Shown in pieces: positions 20,177 to 30,903 of a stretch of 64,000 bases of DNA. The notes beneath the pieces were generated by a model. That model was not told the origin of the DNA and searched no databases. It saw only the letters and a program-made list of their open reading frames with translations. Each line of letters opens with the position of its first letter. Position 1 is the first letter of the stretch. A program made the translations under genes and the position numbers. Source of the DNA: Exophiala sp. HKRS030 (lineage: Eukaryota; Ascomycota; Eurotiomycetes; Chaetothyriales; Herpotrichiellaceae); NCBI GenBank assembly GCA_023897205.1, contig JAHWDD010000009.1, positions 434,001 through 498,000 of the forward strand. The letters are read 5' to 3'.

Positions 20177-21510
20177 GCTGTCTTGATATAAGTATGAACA
20201 AGGATCTGTCCTGGACTATTGCAGCGACCACGTGTATTGAAAGGCGCTGAACGAAATGTTGAGAGCACACAAGGAAGAGCACATCTAACCTCCAGACGAT
20301 ATGTTGTGAACCTGATCTACTTATATACATGGTCTTCAAGCAGTGACGTCCTATATTTGGCAGTGTCCTTGCCAATCTCGATGCTTCTCAGTGTCGACCG
20401 GCTAGAGGATCAAATGCCTTTACTACGAGCAGAGATGTCCACTACAGGAGATGTTCTAGCGGTGAAAGTCTTGCTGCATGGAGGGGCCGAAAAAAGAACA
20501 AAGCAGAATCCCATTTTCCATCGTTGACATCGTAAGTCACATTTGCCGTTCTTGACATCGTAATGCCAATCTACAAGGACCAGAGTGGGATGTATGGCTT
20601 CGGAGTCGAGAGTATCTATGGAAAAATGCCAAATTTCTTCGAGAATACAATCTGCTGTTTCCAGGAAGCAATAGCTCTTGCACAACGAAAGGAGATGGGC
20701 CGTGCTAGAAAGGGAGAACATTGATGGCGTAGTAAAACCATCATGTTGCGTCTAACACACTGTGGAGGTAACGCGATACAATCACACAACTTTCTGAAAT
20801 CGATGCCGACTTTAAACATCCGGAGGAGAGCTCGGATTCAAGGACAAGATGGGATTGGTCATTGCAAAGGCAAAGGTCATTAAATACGGGATACCAGATT
20901 GTAGATTGCTCATCAAATTAGTTCTTTTGTTCGACGACAATTTTCAGAACGTCGACGTGAGATCGTTGGTAATTGACAGGGGGGGTACACCATGGTTTGC
21001 CCCCCCTGTCAATTAATCCGTACCAGACACCCAATGTCGAGGCCTATCATATACATTTTGCTGTAGACGCCAGCGCCGTTGCTGAATTCGTGGACCTAAT
21101 GCGTACTAAAGAGGAGCAGGCCTCTTTGGCGACATTAGCGGCCTCCATACATCACCCAAGGGATGTTCCATTGTGGGAGGAAGGCCATGCGAGCGACCAA
21201 GTCCGTTCGAGACCAGTCCTAGAGAGTGAGCTAGAAGTCCAGGATTGAAGCACCGTCGTGATCTGGCCCAACAGCAGGCTCTCCTTCGACTCCGTACGAT
21301 ACCAGGTACTAGTCCTATTCGGTCAGTTACGATCAAAATTCTCGAAAGAGGCATAGTACCGTTTCTTCCAGGTTGCATGTCGAAGGTCACGGATTACGGA
21401 ACGAGCTTTTGCGAACAGCCAGAGTCGCAACGTGCTTTTCAAGAGTATATGAACAAATAAACTATAATCAACCATTTCCTGTCTCTCTCACACACACTTT
21501 GTAAAAGATT
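20177..21510. other. Intergenic region with hairpin, between regulator and PAT1
   Basis: 1.3 kb between the start of the Zn2Cys6 gene and the stop of PAT1. Frames of 90-100 codons occur on both strands, but none shows a known domain or consistent splicing. It contains the perfect inverted repeat at 20970-21015, listed separately. Confidence 0.35.
20970..21015. repeat. Perfect 16-bp inverted repeat with 14-base loop
   Basis: The left arm 20970-20985 is TAATTGACAGGGGGGG and the right arm 21000-21015 is its exact reverse complement, separated by 14 bases. Seven G and seven C sit at the inner ends, so the hairpin would be very stable. It lies outside any gene I can support. It could be a transposon-end remnant, a foldback element or a transcript terminator-like structure. 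Confidence 0.85.
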
Positions 21511-23964
21511 TCATCCAAGCATCTCCACGTCAAGTCCAATGGCCCTCATAAACAAGTTGACGTTACCAAGTCTAACACTAGACATCTCTGCAGGCAAAGC
21601 CTTGCTCTGTTGAACCGTTTCCATCACTCTGTCCTTGACTCCAATAACCAGTCGCTGTTGTTGTTCTGGACTGGCCCCAATACCCACCGCGGCCAAAAAT
21701 TGCCAGACATACATATCATCGCCGGCATTGACGGCAGCAGGGAAGATTGAGCCCAAGACAGGCTCGAGCATATCGAAGAGACGATTGTATAGCTCTGTCC
21801 ACTGCTGCCATTCCTGGTCGGAAACACCGCCAGATTCTTTGACGATCTCGGCGCGAGTCAAAAGCATCGTCAACATGGCGACACCAATTTTGGTGTGCGC
21901 AACTTGCACAACATTTGTGTGATCAATCAGCAATCCGAGTAGGCCAATGATGATGTTGATCGGCGCCTCACTGACATATTGCATCAGGCATGGCATGACA
22001 GTTTGTGAGAACAAGTCGATCTCTTCGCGCACAGCTAGTGACGGTTGGGATTCTCCAGGAGCAAGACGAGCGTCTCTGATGACGTCCAGCTGGTCGAGGT
22101 GGACAACGATCATGGTCAAGATCGTTACTCGTTGCTCTTGATCGATTTGATGGAACACTCGAGGAATGGCCTTCTTGCCCTTGGCAAAAGACAGAAACGC
22201 AATGAATGGATGTGTCACCGCGGAACCAGGCACAATTGGTTCCAGGATCTTCAAATCTTGCCACAGCTTTGTGTTGAGCTCCTGCATCGTTTGCCGCCAT
22301 TCAAGCTGAGCTTGGATTGAGTCGGCATCGCCCTCGGTCGGTGGAGGAGGCATCTGCCGTACGTTGTCTTCAAGACTCATCAAAGTGGAATAGACCGCTT
22401 CAATATTTTTGAGTATCGTCTTCCGATCACTTGGCGCACCCTTCTTTGCACTGGCGGGTCGTCCATCAGTGTTCTCTTGTCTTCTGATGTTCAGCAGAGG
22501 CTTTGGTGTTTTGGCATTGCTGAACGAAATCTTTCCCAGGCTTCCTTCAATAATCAATTGCTTGTTCTTTGGTTTCAGCTTAGCAGCTTCGACAGCGCGT
22601 TGAACTTGTTGTTGCATCCTCTGCATGTGGTTGTCAGCGACTATCTGTTGTTTTCGGCCACGGACACGATTTCCGGTTTGGAACAGATAAGTTTGTGCAA
22701 AATGACCCAATGGCTGAGTAGGATGCTGTCTGGGAGCGCCGCGTATCTGACTATAGACCTGATAATAGAAATCCTCGTTAAGGGTTGCTTCAGGATCGGC
22801 ATCTGCGGAAGCTCCGGTTGCCGTCACCAGTTGTTGAAGTTGAATTCGTGTAATGAAATTTTTATCTTGCGGTGTCATCAAGCCATTTCCCTTGGAGAGC
22901 ATGAAGATCTTATGATTACGCTTGGCTCTCTTCGCATCTTCCTCCAGATAAGTCCGTCGTTGTTCTTCGGACAAGTCCATCAACTGCTGAGGATGAGTTA
23001 TAACAGGGAGACCTCCAGGTCCCATTGATGGTATTTGATCCAAACTCGGCTGCGGAGAGTGTCGAGCCCGATTAGGGTTCTGGAGAATCTGAAGAGGCTG
23101 ATGTCCTGGTTGTTGAGGCTGTGATGGCATACGATTGTGGCCTCTGGGGGGACTTGACGAAGGAGGTGGCGGGGGAGGTGGTTGATGAACGGCTTCAGGT
23201 GGTGGCATCTGCGGGAACGGCTGTGGTGGTGGAGGCTGCATGTGCTGGGCCGGGAACGGGAATGGCTGATGCAAAGGAAATGGATGCTGATGCAGTTGCT
23301 GCTGCTGCTGCTGTTGTTGTGCAAGAAGTGCAGCTTCTACTTCCTCCAAACTCATCATCTTTGGGGGTTCAGCAATAGGCGCCGGGGCTGGAGCAACAGG
23401 TCGAGCCGTGCTGATACGCTCCTCTTGTGCTCGAGGCGCTGCTTGTGCTTTTGAACTCCATGCCCCTGATTTTGCCTGAATATCTGGGATATACCCTGGA
23501 TCTTGATATTTCTCATAGCCCGTTCTCTTGGGTTTGGGGGCTTGGGTGGGACCAGCCGCGGGGGCCCCAGGATGCTGCAAGCTGTAACGGACATGTTCTT
23601 GCTCGAACGCATCCGACACTTGGGCAGTGTTCCCGAAAAAATCGAAATCTTTCCCGCCTGCGCCTCGGCCACTCGGCCCCTCTGCGCCGCCACCAAAGGT
23701 ATCGTCGTTGAAATCGTCGCCCGTTTCTTCGAGTCGATCTCCGAGGCCATCGTAAGTATCCTCGAAATCGATTCTGGAAAATAATTAGCGAGAGTCTCAA
23801 TCTTTCTGAGTGGCGACCTACATTTCCTGGTCGTCATCATGAAATGCCTGCAGTTTACGGGCTTTTGCGACCTCGTTGAAAGGGTTGCTGTGCTCAAATA
23901 TTCCCTTGTTTCCTCCTCCAGGTTTGTCTCTGGGCAGAGAAGTGTCGAAGCCGAAGAACGACAT
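21511..23964 (-). CDS. PAT1: Pat1 mRNA decapping activator (topoisomerase II-associated PAT1)
   Basis: Exons 23964-23822 and 23773-21511 (48-base intron, GTAGGT donor) give 801 residues. The first exon encodes the conserved N-terminus MSFFGFDTSLPRD and the NPFNEVAKARKLQAFHDDD helix. The second begins IIDFEDTYDGLGDRLEETGDDFNDDTFG. A long disordered region rich in Pro and Gln follows, with an eight-Gln run near LLAQ/LHQHPF, then the basic EEDAKRAKRNHKI segment and the alpha-solenoid C-terminal half. Pat1 bridges deadenylated mRNA, the Lsm1-7 ring and the decapping enzyme in cytosolic P-bodies. It is divergent from the mannosyltransferase at 24814. Identification is firm. Confidence 0.95.
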
Positions 23965-24813
23965 CGCGCCGCGAAACACGCCCAAGTTTGAGTATTGTTG
24001 ATTTTGTGCGAGAGTCTAGCTGTCTATCCCTTCTCTACCCCACTCCGACTCTGTCCTCGAGTGAATGAGCAGTAGGACATACATCCAGTACGATCAAAAT
24101 TGTTCGATGACAGAAAAGCGCCCAGGCCTCCTTGACAAAAAGATGTGGAAAGTTGTAGATCCAAGACAGAGAGATGTGTGGCTCAGGATCGGATGGGTGG
24201 TGATCTAATTCGACAAACCAAAACTGAATGAGGAGTAATAAGTGGTCGAGGCCGCGACAACACGTGACTTCGAGTACGAGTACGAGGGTGCTTAGGTAAC
24301 TGAGCAGGGTTACGCAGGTGGCCGCAGGTGCCACGATGTGCCTAAGGCGACGCCTGGCGAGAAGCCCCTAAAAAAAGGGTTGGAAGGCCCTACAGGGATT
24401 CCGCATACGGGTCCAGTAAACGTTTCTCAGCGCCCAAAAAGAAACTTGTTACACGTCTCCCCGGCTTGCGCGTCGCTCTCCTTTTACCTCTCATCTTCTG
24501 AAATCTTGGAATTTTGGATCCAGTCGCTCCGAACACGAAATCACATTGTGCTACCTGCTTAATCTCCTCTTCTTTTTCATTCACTCAGTCAGTGGGAGGT
24601 GGCTTTCTTTGTTCAACAATATTTCTATTGTGTCTTCGTTATCCGGACACCGAGAGGCGCAGGCCTGATGCCAACCTGTTAATACTGCCCACCACCCTTT
24701 TAGAGGTCACCACCTCATCCTTAATACACTTTATTCCTACAGCTGCCTGGAGCATTGTATCACACCGATCTGAGCCTTGTTCTTCATCGACCGCTCCGCC
24801 GGACACGTCCAAC
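23965..24813. promoter_or_regulatory. Divergent promoter / 5' UTR region, PAT1 and GT15 gene
   Basis: 849 bases between two start codons. CT-rich tracts just upstream of 24814 look like a fungal core promoter and 5' leader. Frames here are short and show no domain. Confidence 0.5.
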
Positions 24814-26209
24814 ATGGCGGGTGGCTCAGGAAGGATAGTCAGGTATCTGGTGGTTGCGTTGGTCGTAAGTAAAATCCAAGAAGGCTTCAAGATATTATTC
24901 TGACTTTCTCAGTGTGTCACCATCTTTTACTTTGTTTCTACCTCCTCGTTATCTTCATACGCGCAACCTCTTGCCGAGCAAGCTGCTGGGAAATTCTCAT
25001 GGGATAAGCCGAGCACTCCATCGAACAAAGACACCTCTAAGACCGATTACGATGCGATCGCTGATGCCTTCCATTCCAAACCATCCGATGCTACCAACAA
25101 GGAACCAGATACCAAACCTCTAGGATCCACGACGCCTAATATCACCCCGCTCACTCCCTCAGAGCTGTCTCCGCCCGCCCCCGGCGAACGTGTCAATGCC
25201 ACCTTTGTCACGCTCGCAAGAAATACTGACATCTGGGAAATTGCTCGCTCAATAAGACAAATTGAAGACAGATTCAACAGGAACTACAACTACGACTGGG
25301 TTTTCTTGAACGACAAGCCGTTTGATGATACGTTCAAGAAAGTGACCACCTCCCTGGTCTCGGGGAAAACACACTATGGAGAGATTCCAGTCGAACACTG
25401 GTCATTCCCATCCTGGATCGACCAGAAGAAAGCAGAAGCCGTCAGAGAAGATATGCGCCGAAGAAAGATCATTTACGGCGATTCAGTCAGCTACCGACAC
25501 ATGTGCAGATTCGAGTCTGGCTTCTTCTTCCGTCATCCACTGCTCAAGCAATTTGAGTATTACTGGAGAGTTGAACCAAGCGTCGAACTCTACTGCGACG
25601 TACACTATGACCCATTCCGATACATGAAGGATAACAAGAAAAAGTACAGCTTTGTTCTGAGTTTGTACGAATATGTCGAGACAATTCCAACTCTGTGGGA
25701 CAGCACCAAAAAGTTCATCAAAGCACATCCAGAGCACATTGCAGCAGACAACTCCATGCCCTTCCTCAGTGACGACGGTGGCGAGACCTACAACAAATGT
25801 CATTTCGTAAGTGGTGATTCCTCCATTCCGTGGTTTATATCTGACAACGTTGCAGTGGTCCAATTTTGAAATCGGCAACCTTGACTGGCTTCGGTCAAAA
25901 GCTTACATCGATTTCTTCGAATCCCTCGACAAGGACGGTGGATTTTTCTACGAGAGATGGGGTGATGCTCCAGTGCATTCGATTGCGGCTGGTCTCCTTC
26001 TCAACAAGGACGAAATCCATTTCTTCAATGACATCGCTTACTACCACATTCCTTTCACGCACTGCCCGACAGGTGAAGATCTCCGCCTCAAGTTACGTTG
26101 TCACTGCAACCCCAGCGACAACTTTGACTGGAAGGGATATTCATGTACATCACGTTTCTTCGACTTGAACAAGCTAGCCAAACCAGAAGGCTGGATGGAT
26201 CAAGTCTGA
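24814..26209 (+). CDS. KRE2/MNT1-family alpha-1,2-mannosyltransferase (GT15)
   Basis: Exons 24814-24864, 24913-25806 and 25856-26209 give 432 residues. It has type II topology: a short basic N-terminus ([11 protein letters not shown]), then one helix ([17 protein letters not shown]) formed across the first intron, then a Ser/Thr/Pro-rich stem. The catalytic domain starts near [13 protein letters not shown]15 landmarks are [18 protein letters not shown], the donor-site block [29 protein letters not shown] and [18 protein letters not shown]. It transfers mannose from GDP-mannose in the Golgi lumen for O- and N-glycan extension. The stop is TGA followed by CTAG, and the frame continues; see the next entry. 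Which KTR/KRE paralogue it matches cannot be told. Confidence 0.95.
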
Positions 26210-26404
26210 CTAGCCGACGCCAACAGCAGATTGAGCGTCAGTCTGACCGGAGCGATCTGGCAGTACGCATTTATCTCTTTCTTCGTCAGCCTGATCATTC
26301 TCTTGACCTTGCTGAAGATTCCGAGGACGAGACGGAGATTGCTAGCTGCTGCCGAACGATTGGCCGAATGGCATGAGAAGGGAACTCGAAACACTGATGA
26401 TTAA
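26210..26404 (+). other. In-frame C-terminal extension after TGA-CTAG stop of the GT15 gene
   Basis: Directly after the TGA at 26207-26209 the same frame is open for 64 codons to TAA at 26402-26404. It encodes LADANSRLSVSLTGAIWQ, then a strongly hydrophobic stretch (YAFISFFVSLIILLTLL), then KIPRTRRR and a charged helix-like tail ending GTRNTDD. The basic residues after the helix predict a cytosolic C-terminus, which fits a lumenal catalytic domain anchored at both ends. The extension could be reached by UGA readthrough, or by removing a 60-base in-frame intron (26204-26263, weak GTCTGA donor, CTGAC branch, CTGGCAG acceptor). Confidence 0.6.
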
Positions 26405-27441
26405 GTCAGACAAATCGGTTTCTCCCCTGACGAAGTTGAAGCTTGTGAGAGTCATTTGGACAGTGTTCATGGCCAGGGACAAAGCCGCCTGGATTGTTTG
26501 GAGCAAGATTTTTTGCAACCAGGGTAGCCAAAGTCGGGGACCATAGAACGACTTCGACACCGAACTGTTTTTTTTCTTGGTTTGTAACAACGTTACGACA
26601 AATGGAGAGACCTAGGACAAATCATTCGTTCTTGTCCTCATTGGCACATCGGTTGGAGGAACGGACCCCCTCTACTCGGTCGACACTGACGAGCGCTAAT
26701 CTCACGAACTTGCTTTGCGTTGCATTGCGTGGTATGAATTGAAATGAAGCGGCGTTTGGACAGGACAAAAAGAGAACCAAAAAAAGACTTTCTGACTAGT
26801 CAGGGCTTTTGCCCTCTCTTCCTGAGCACACCTTTGAAGCTGCCAGCCTATATTGAGGAGGATTTCTTTTACTCCATTAATGAGGCGTAATGTACAACAG
26901 GTCCGGGTATATTTTACATAGACACCATAACCTTAACACGCATGGTTTGCAAAAGCGAAGGCATGATTTATCCTTGTGAGCCTCGTCCGCCTCGGTTTGC
27001 TACTCTGTAAAGTGACGCTGTGAGAAGAAGCGACGTTGGATATCTGCCCGCGTATGACAGCCAGCCTCTTCAAGCCCAGTTCAACCCCGTGCCCAGGTTC
27101 TGACTGTTCCAGCAGGAGCAGGCAATCTTGGGACCCCACTTGTCATTGCCTGCTTCTTCAATGTCGACAAAGCATCCATACCGAGACCGAGAAAGGAAAG
27201 GAGAAGATCATTCGTTAGAACAGCCCGGTGCTCGACCTCTATAATCGACGTCGGCCTCGTACCCATTCCTTTCTGGTATCCATTCGATTGTCTTCCTATC
27301 CTACACGGCTTGCCTCGTGGTTATAACATTTTTATGAGTTGTCCCGTCCCCAGCCAAGCCTTCACGTTGAAGCAAGTATGTCGAAGGGTTGGTGTAGGTT
27401 GTATAAAGTAAGAAAAAGAGGATTTTGACGTGCGTTCGGGC
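26405..27441. other. Intergenic, convergent GT15 and uS12m genes
   Basis: About 1 kb between two converging genes. Short frames occur on both strands with no domain. It presumably contains both 3' UTRs. Confidence 0.4.
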
Positions 27442-28144
27442 TTATGCAGCCTTGGGCTTCTTCGTGCCATATTTACTTCGACTTCTAGCTCGACTCGGTA
27501 CACCGCCCTATTGTGTCGTGGATAATTCACGTTAGCCAAGTCACTCTGTTGTTTCACCCCATTTTGGTTCCCGTATTTCGCAGAAACCAGGCCTCCGCTG
27601 GAGATGCTAAATGATGCAACGGTGCCTTGGAAAAAGGGGCAGCAGGACTCACCAAATCAAAAGCACCCCTGACGAGATGGTATCTCACACCGGGACAATC
27701 CTGGGACCTCCCACCGCGGACCAGAACCACACTGTGCTGTTGGACGTTGTGTCCCTCGCCGGGGATGTACGCCGACACGATCTTGCCGTTGGACAGGCGC
27801 ACCTTGGCGGTCTTGCGCTGGCCCGAGTTGGGTTTCTTGGGCTTGGTGATTCCCACCTTCAGGCACACCCCCTTCATCTCGGGACGGTTCTCGGCGGCGA
27901 GGGCGGGTGAGACGGCGTGGCGCGCCTTCTTCGGTCGGCGGCCCTGGGTGCGGACCTGGTTGAGCGTCATGGGCCGCCGCGCGGTGCCGGAGAACGGCGA
28001 GGTCTGGAAGATGGGTGTGGTGGTTCCTCGGAGCAGCGTGGGAGACGAGTACCGCGTCGAGGTCTTGTTGGCGAGGGTGGTGGTGCCGCTGCGAGTCAGA
28101 GCACGGAAGGCGTGCAGCGCCCCGACGGAGGGGATCGGTGGCAT
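27442..28144 (-). CDS. Mitochondrial small ribosomal subunit protein uS12m
   Basis: Exons 28144-27653 and 27507-27442 (145-base intron, GTGAGT donor) give 185 residues. About 60 N-terminal residues rich in Ser, Thr and Arg look like a mitochondrial targeting leader. The S12 core follows: [35 protein letters not shown], the decoding-centre loop [22 protein letters not shown] and [14 protein letters not shown]. The short last exon completes [19 protein letters not shown]. The protein shapes the decoding site of the mitochondrial small ribosomal subunit. I chose the ATG at 28144 because it opens the basic leader. The last intron is long compared with others in the window. Confidence 0.95.
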
Positions 28145-28557
28145 CTCGAAAGGAAGTAACAAAATGAGCGCTGAGAAACAGGACAATGGAGGATGAGAAA
28201 ACGTCCCGTACAGTGATTGTTGATTTTGATGTTCAGACAACGCAGTGTGGTTGAGAGCTCGAAAATTGTACTATGGAGTCACGGCACGTGATCATCTACC
28301 TGACCGACCAATGAACTGAAAAGTATGCTCAGCCTTGTAGCCTCCCTTTTTCCTCGCTGCCCCATAGCCTACCACCACAAACATTGTCTTTGTGCAACTA
28401 CCTAGGTACCAATACGTTCTATGACTCTAGCTTTCTACTCTGATATATTTCAAACGTGCCTCTTATGCATACATAGGATCCCCGTCCTGGCGTGTGCTAT
28501 CTCAGGCAAGGGCTATCCCCTTCTCAGAGACACCAGCCCTAGACTCTGCTATCTTGT
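28145..28557. promoter_or_regulatory. Intergenic, uS12m promoter
   Basis: 413 bases between the start of uS12m and the stop of the GNAT gene, both on the minus strand. It should contain the uS12m promoter; nothing else is seen. Confidence 0.4.
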
Positions 28558-29220
28558 CTACCGCTCTTGTAAGCGGTGTTTCCTGAGATCCTTCCAAAAC
28601 CAAACTTCATCCACCAGCCGTCCATCCTTCGGACTATACCCGTACTCCCTGACGACACCCAGTCTCTCATACCCCAGCCTAGGGTAGACGTCTTCGGCGG
28701 CACTTCCAACCGTGGTATCGAGCATGAGATTCCACCGATCATGGGCCAAGGCCACTTCTTCCAACTTGACCATCATCCGTCTCGCGATGCCTCGTTGTCG
28801 ATGTAGTGGCGAGACGAACAGTTTCTGAACGACCGCCCTGAACGGACCGGTCTGACTGAACGGCGTAGATAGAGCCACGACACCAGAAACTTCGAGTCCG
28901 TTCTTCAATAGAGGCCAGTCGCGACCTTCACTCGACCAAGGTGCCGCGACGTCTTTGTCGTTGTTGCTACTGCGATCCGAAACTTCACTGATTTGAATGA
29001 TGATGTGCCTCTTTCCGGCGGTGACTTCGTCCAGTTGGCCCTGCCACCATTGACTCATGAAATCGTGGGAGAGTGGTGGGAGGAATGTGGCCAAGGTGTA
29101 GTCGTTCAGAATGCATGATGCGTGCAGGTGGACTATGCTAGATAGTATGGTTGAGATTTCTGGTGTGGTTGGGCCGATGAGGTGGATGTCCGGACTTAGA
29201 TTTGTAGTTGTCGTGGACAT
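28558..29220 (-). CDS. GNAT-family N-acetyltransferase
   Basis: A single exon of 220 residues from the ATG at 29220 (MSTTTTN). The GNAT core is in the second half: the VSGVVALSTPF strand, then AVVQKLFVSPLHRQRGIARRMM, in which QRGIA matches the acetyl-CoA pyrophosphate-binding loop. MLDTTVGSAAEDVYPRLGYERLG is the C-terminal part with the typical YxxLGY turn. It should acetylate an amine on a small molecule or protein. The substrate is unknown. A start nine codons upstream is possible. Confidence 0.88.
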   Translation of the reverse strand: MSTTTTNLSPDIHLIGPTTPEISTILSSIVHLHASCILNDYTLATFLPPLSHDFMSQWWQGQLDEVTAGKRHIIIQISEVSDRSSNNDKDVAAPWSSEGRDWPLLKNGLEVSGVVALSTPFSQTGPFRAVVQKLFVSPLHRQRGIARRMMVKLEEVALAHDRWNLMLDTTVGSAAEDVYPRLGYERLGVVREYGYSPKDGRLVDEVWFWKDLRKHRLQER

Positions 29221-30903
29221 TGTGGTGTATGAGTCTTGCCCAAACAACGAGCCCAGTCTCGATAGAGTAAACCGACAGTGGTATTTGTGAGGTTGTGAGG
29301 TGTTTCAAAAAGTGGTCATTCAGAATTCGTGGGAAACTCTCCTTCATTGGGGACGAAGAGATAGAAAAGTAATGGAACAAGGTGACCGGAAAATGAGTGA
29401 GTCACCTCTCTGATTACTTAGCGATCGAGATAATGTTGTTGCCTTCTGCTCAAATCTATACCTAGCTAATAAACTCCGACAGCAGCTATTTAACGGCGCA
29501 ATCGCCATAAGGCGCGAAGTACATGTTGCCCCATAGTAGGAAAAAGGAAGGTGGTTACGGGCATATCGTTCGAATGGCGCGAGCAGTAAACGCGATTTTT
29601 GCGGAGATATTGATAAGATTCGGTTTTATATACGCGCTTCAGTCTACAGACTCAGCATCAACTTGTCAAGTTTTGTGAATCACCACAATAGGCTCTCTTC
29701 ATGTTGCAGCCAACGACTACTGATATACTGAATGGTACGTTGTGTACCGTGCTGTTGTATCGATTTAATCCTGACCGGCTTCCTAGTCCATGGAGTCCTC
29801 GGTGTCCTGTGATGGAATGTCAACTTATCGTGCAAGTACTTGCTTTGGGGTTTTTATGCTGTGGATACATGGTCTTGTGGTTGTCTTATGTTGACAGCTC
29901 CTGTATCATATTTCAACGCTGCGACAGTACCCAATATAGGTGAGACATATCTTACAGCTCTACCATCACCCCTACATCCCAATCACACCGGTTCCATGAA
30001 CGAGTGAGGCAGGGCGAACTTGGTCATGGCGAACGTGCTGAGCACGTTGGTCCTGAACGTCTTCTCGACAACATATATCTCCTTTTCCCTCTTTTCTTTT
30101 CGAATCAACATCCAAACCTCAAGATAGAATTGGAACGTCCAACGGTTGTAATTGTACAAAGTATTATATCAACACGGGCAATCGATGTTACCGTATTGTG
30201 ATTAATTTTCAAATGCGTCATGGCTCGAAAAGGTGTCCATGACCGTATGGGAACCAACCCACCAAGGGGAGGGAGGATGTCAGTTCCCTAACAAATAGGA
30301 AATCTCACCTTGGGATCATGGAAGACCTGAACTTGCGTGTCAGTCAAAGTACGTGTACCACGCTTTGCCCAGTAGCAAGGACAATGGCCTAACCCGAAGA
30401 TAGTACTCCGTACCCTTGCGATAAATGGAGCCTTGTTGTTCCGAGGATCTCTCTACTCGGATCTACGCGGAAAGCTTACATCTTTCCCAGCCCTCCAATT
30501 TCAAGCAAACCACCCCCCTGGTAAGGGAATTAAGGCTCTCGACGGGGAGCTAACTACCTGATTTTGTTGTGATCCCATGGAGTGAAGTAGTATTACTGTA
30601 AGCTGCAGATTTGATCCGCGCCCGCACAGAGAGTATGATTCAGCAATACGCTACATTCCCTTGTTTGGTAGAATCGCCCAATGTCATATTCTCGCTGATG
30701 CTCAAGATCAGCTTGTTGGAAGGATATGTTTAATCTTTTGGTGCTTTCGACATCTTCTTACGAGTGACTTTCAATGTCGTATTTCTTCATCACCGTATAA
30801 CTTCGTTACCTAGCTTTTTGAAAACTTACCAATGACAACCATCCAGGCCTGGGGGAAGTAACAACGAGGCGCTCATGAGAGTGTTCCATCACTCACACAA
30901 AAC
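29221..30903. other. Long intergenic region, 1.7 kb
   Basis: A divergent interval between the GNAT gene and the gene at 30904. It contains small frames only and one TACTCCGTA copy at 30404-30412. I see no RNA gene or transposon. It is likely to be promoter sequence for both neighbours. Confidence 0.4.

Noticed and set aside
23290..23330. CTG/TTG microsatellite as a possible mobile or unstable repeat
   Set aside because: It encodes the glutamine run of Pat1, which is common in this protein's disordered region.
27627..28196. Plus-strand frame of 189 codons over uS12m
   Set aside because: Antisense to a firmly identified ribosomal protein gene; no domain of its own.
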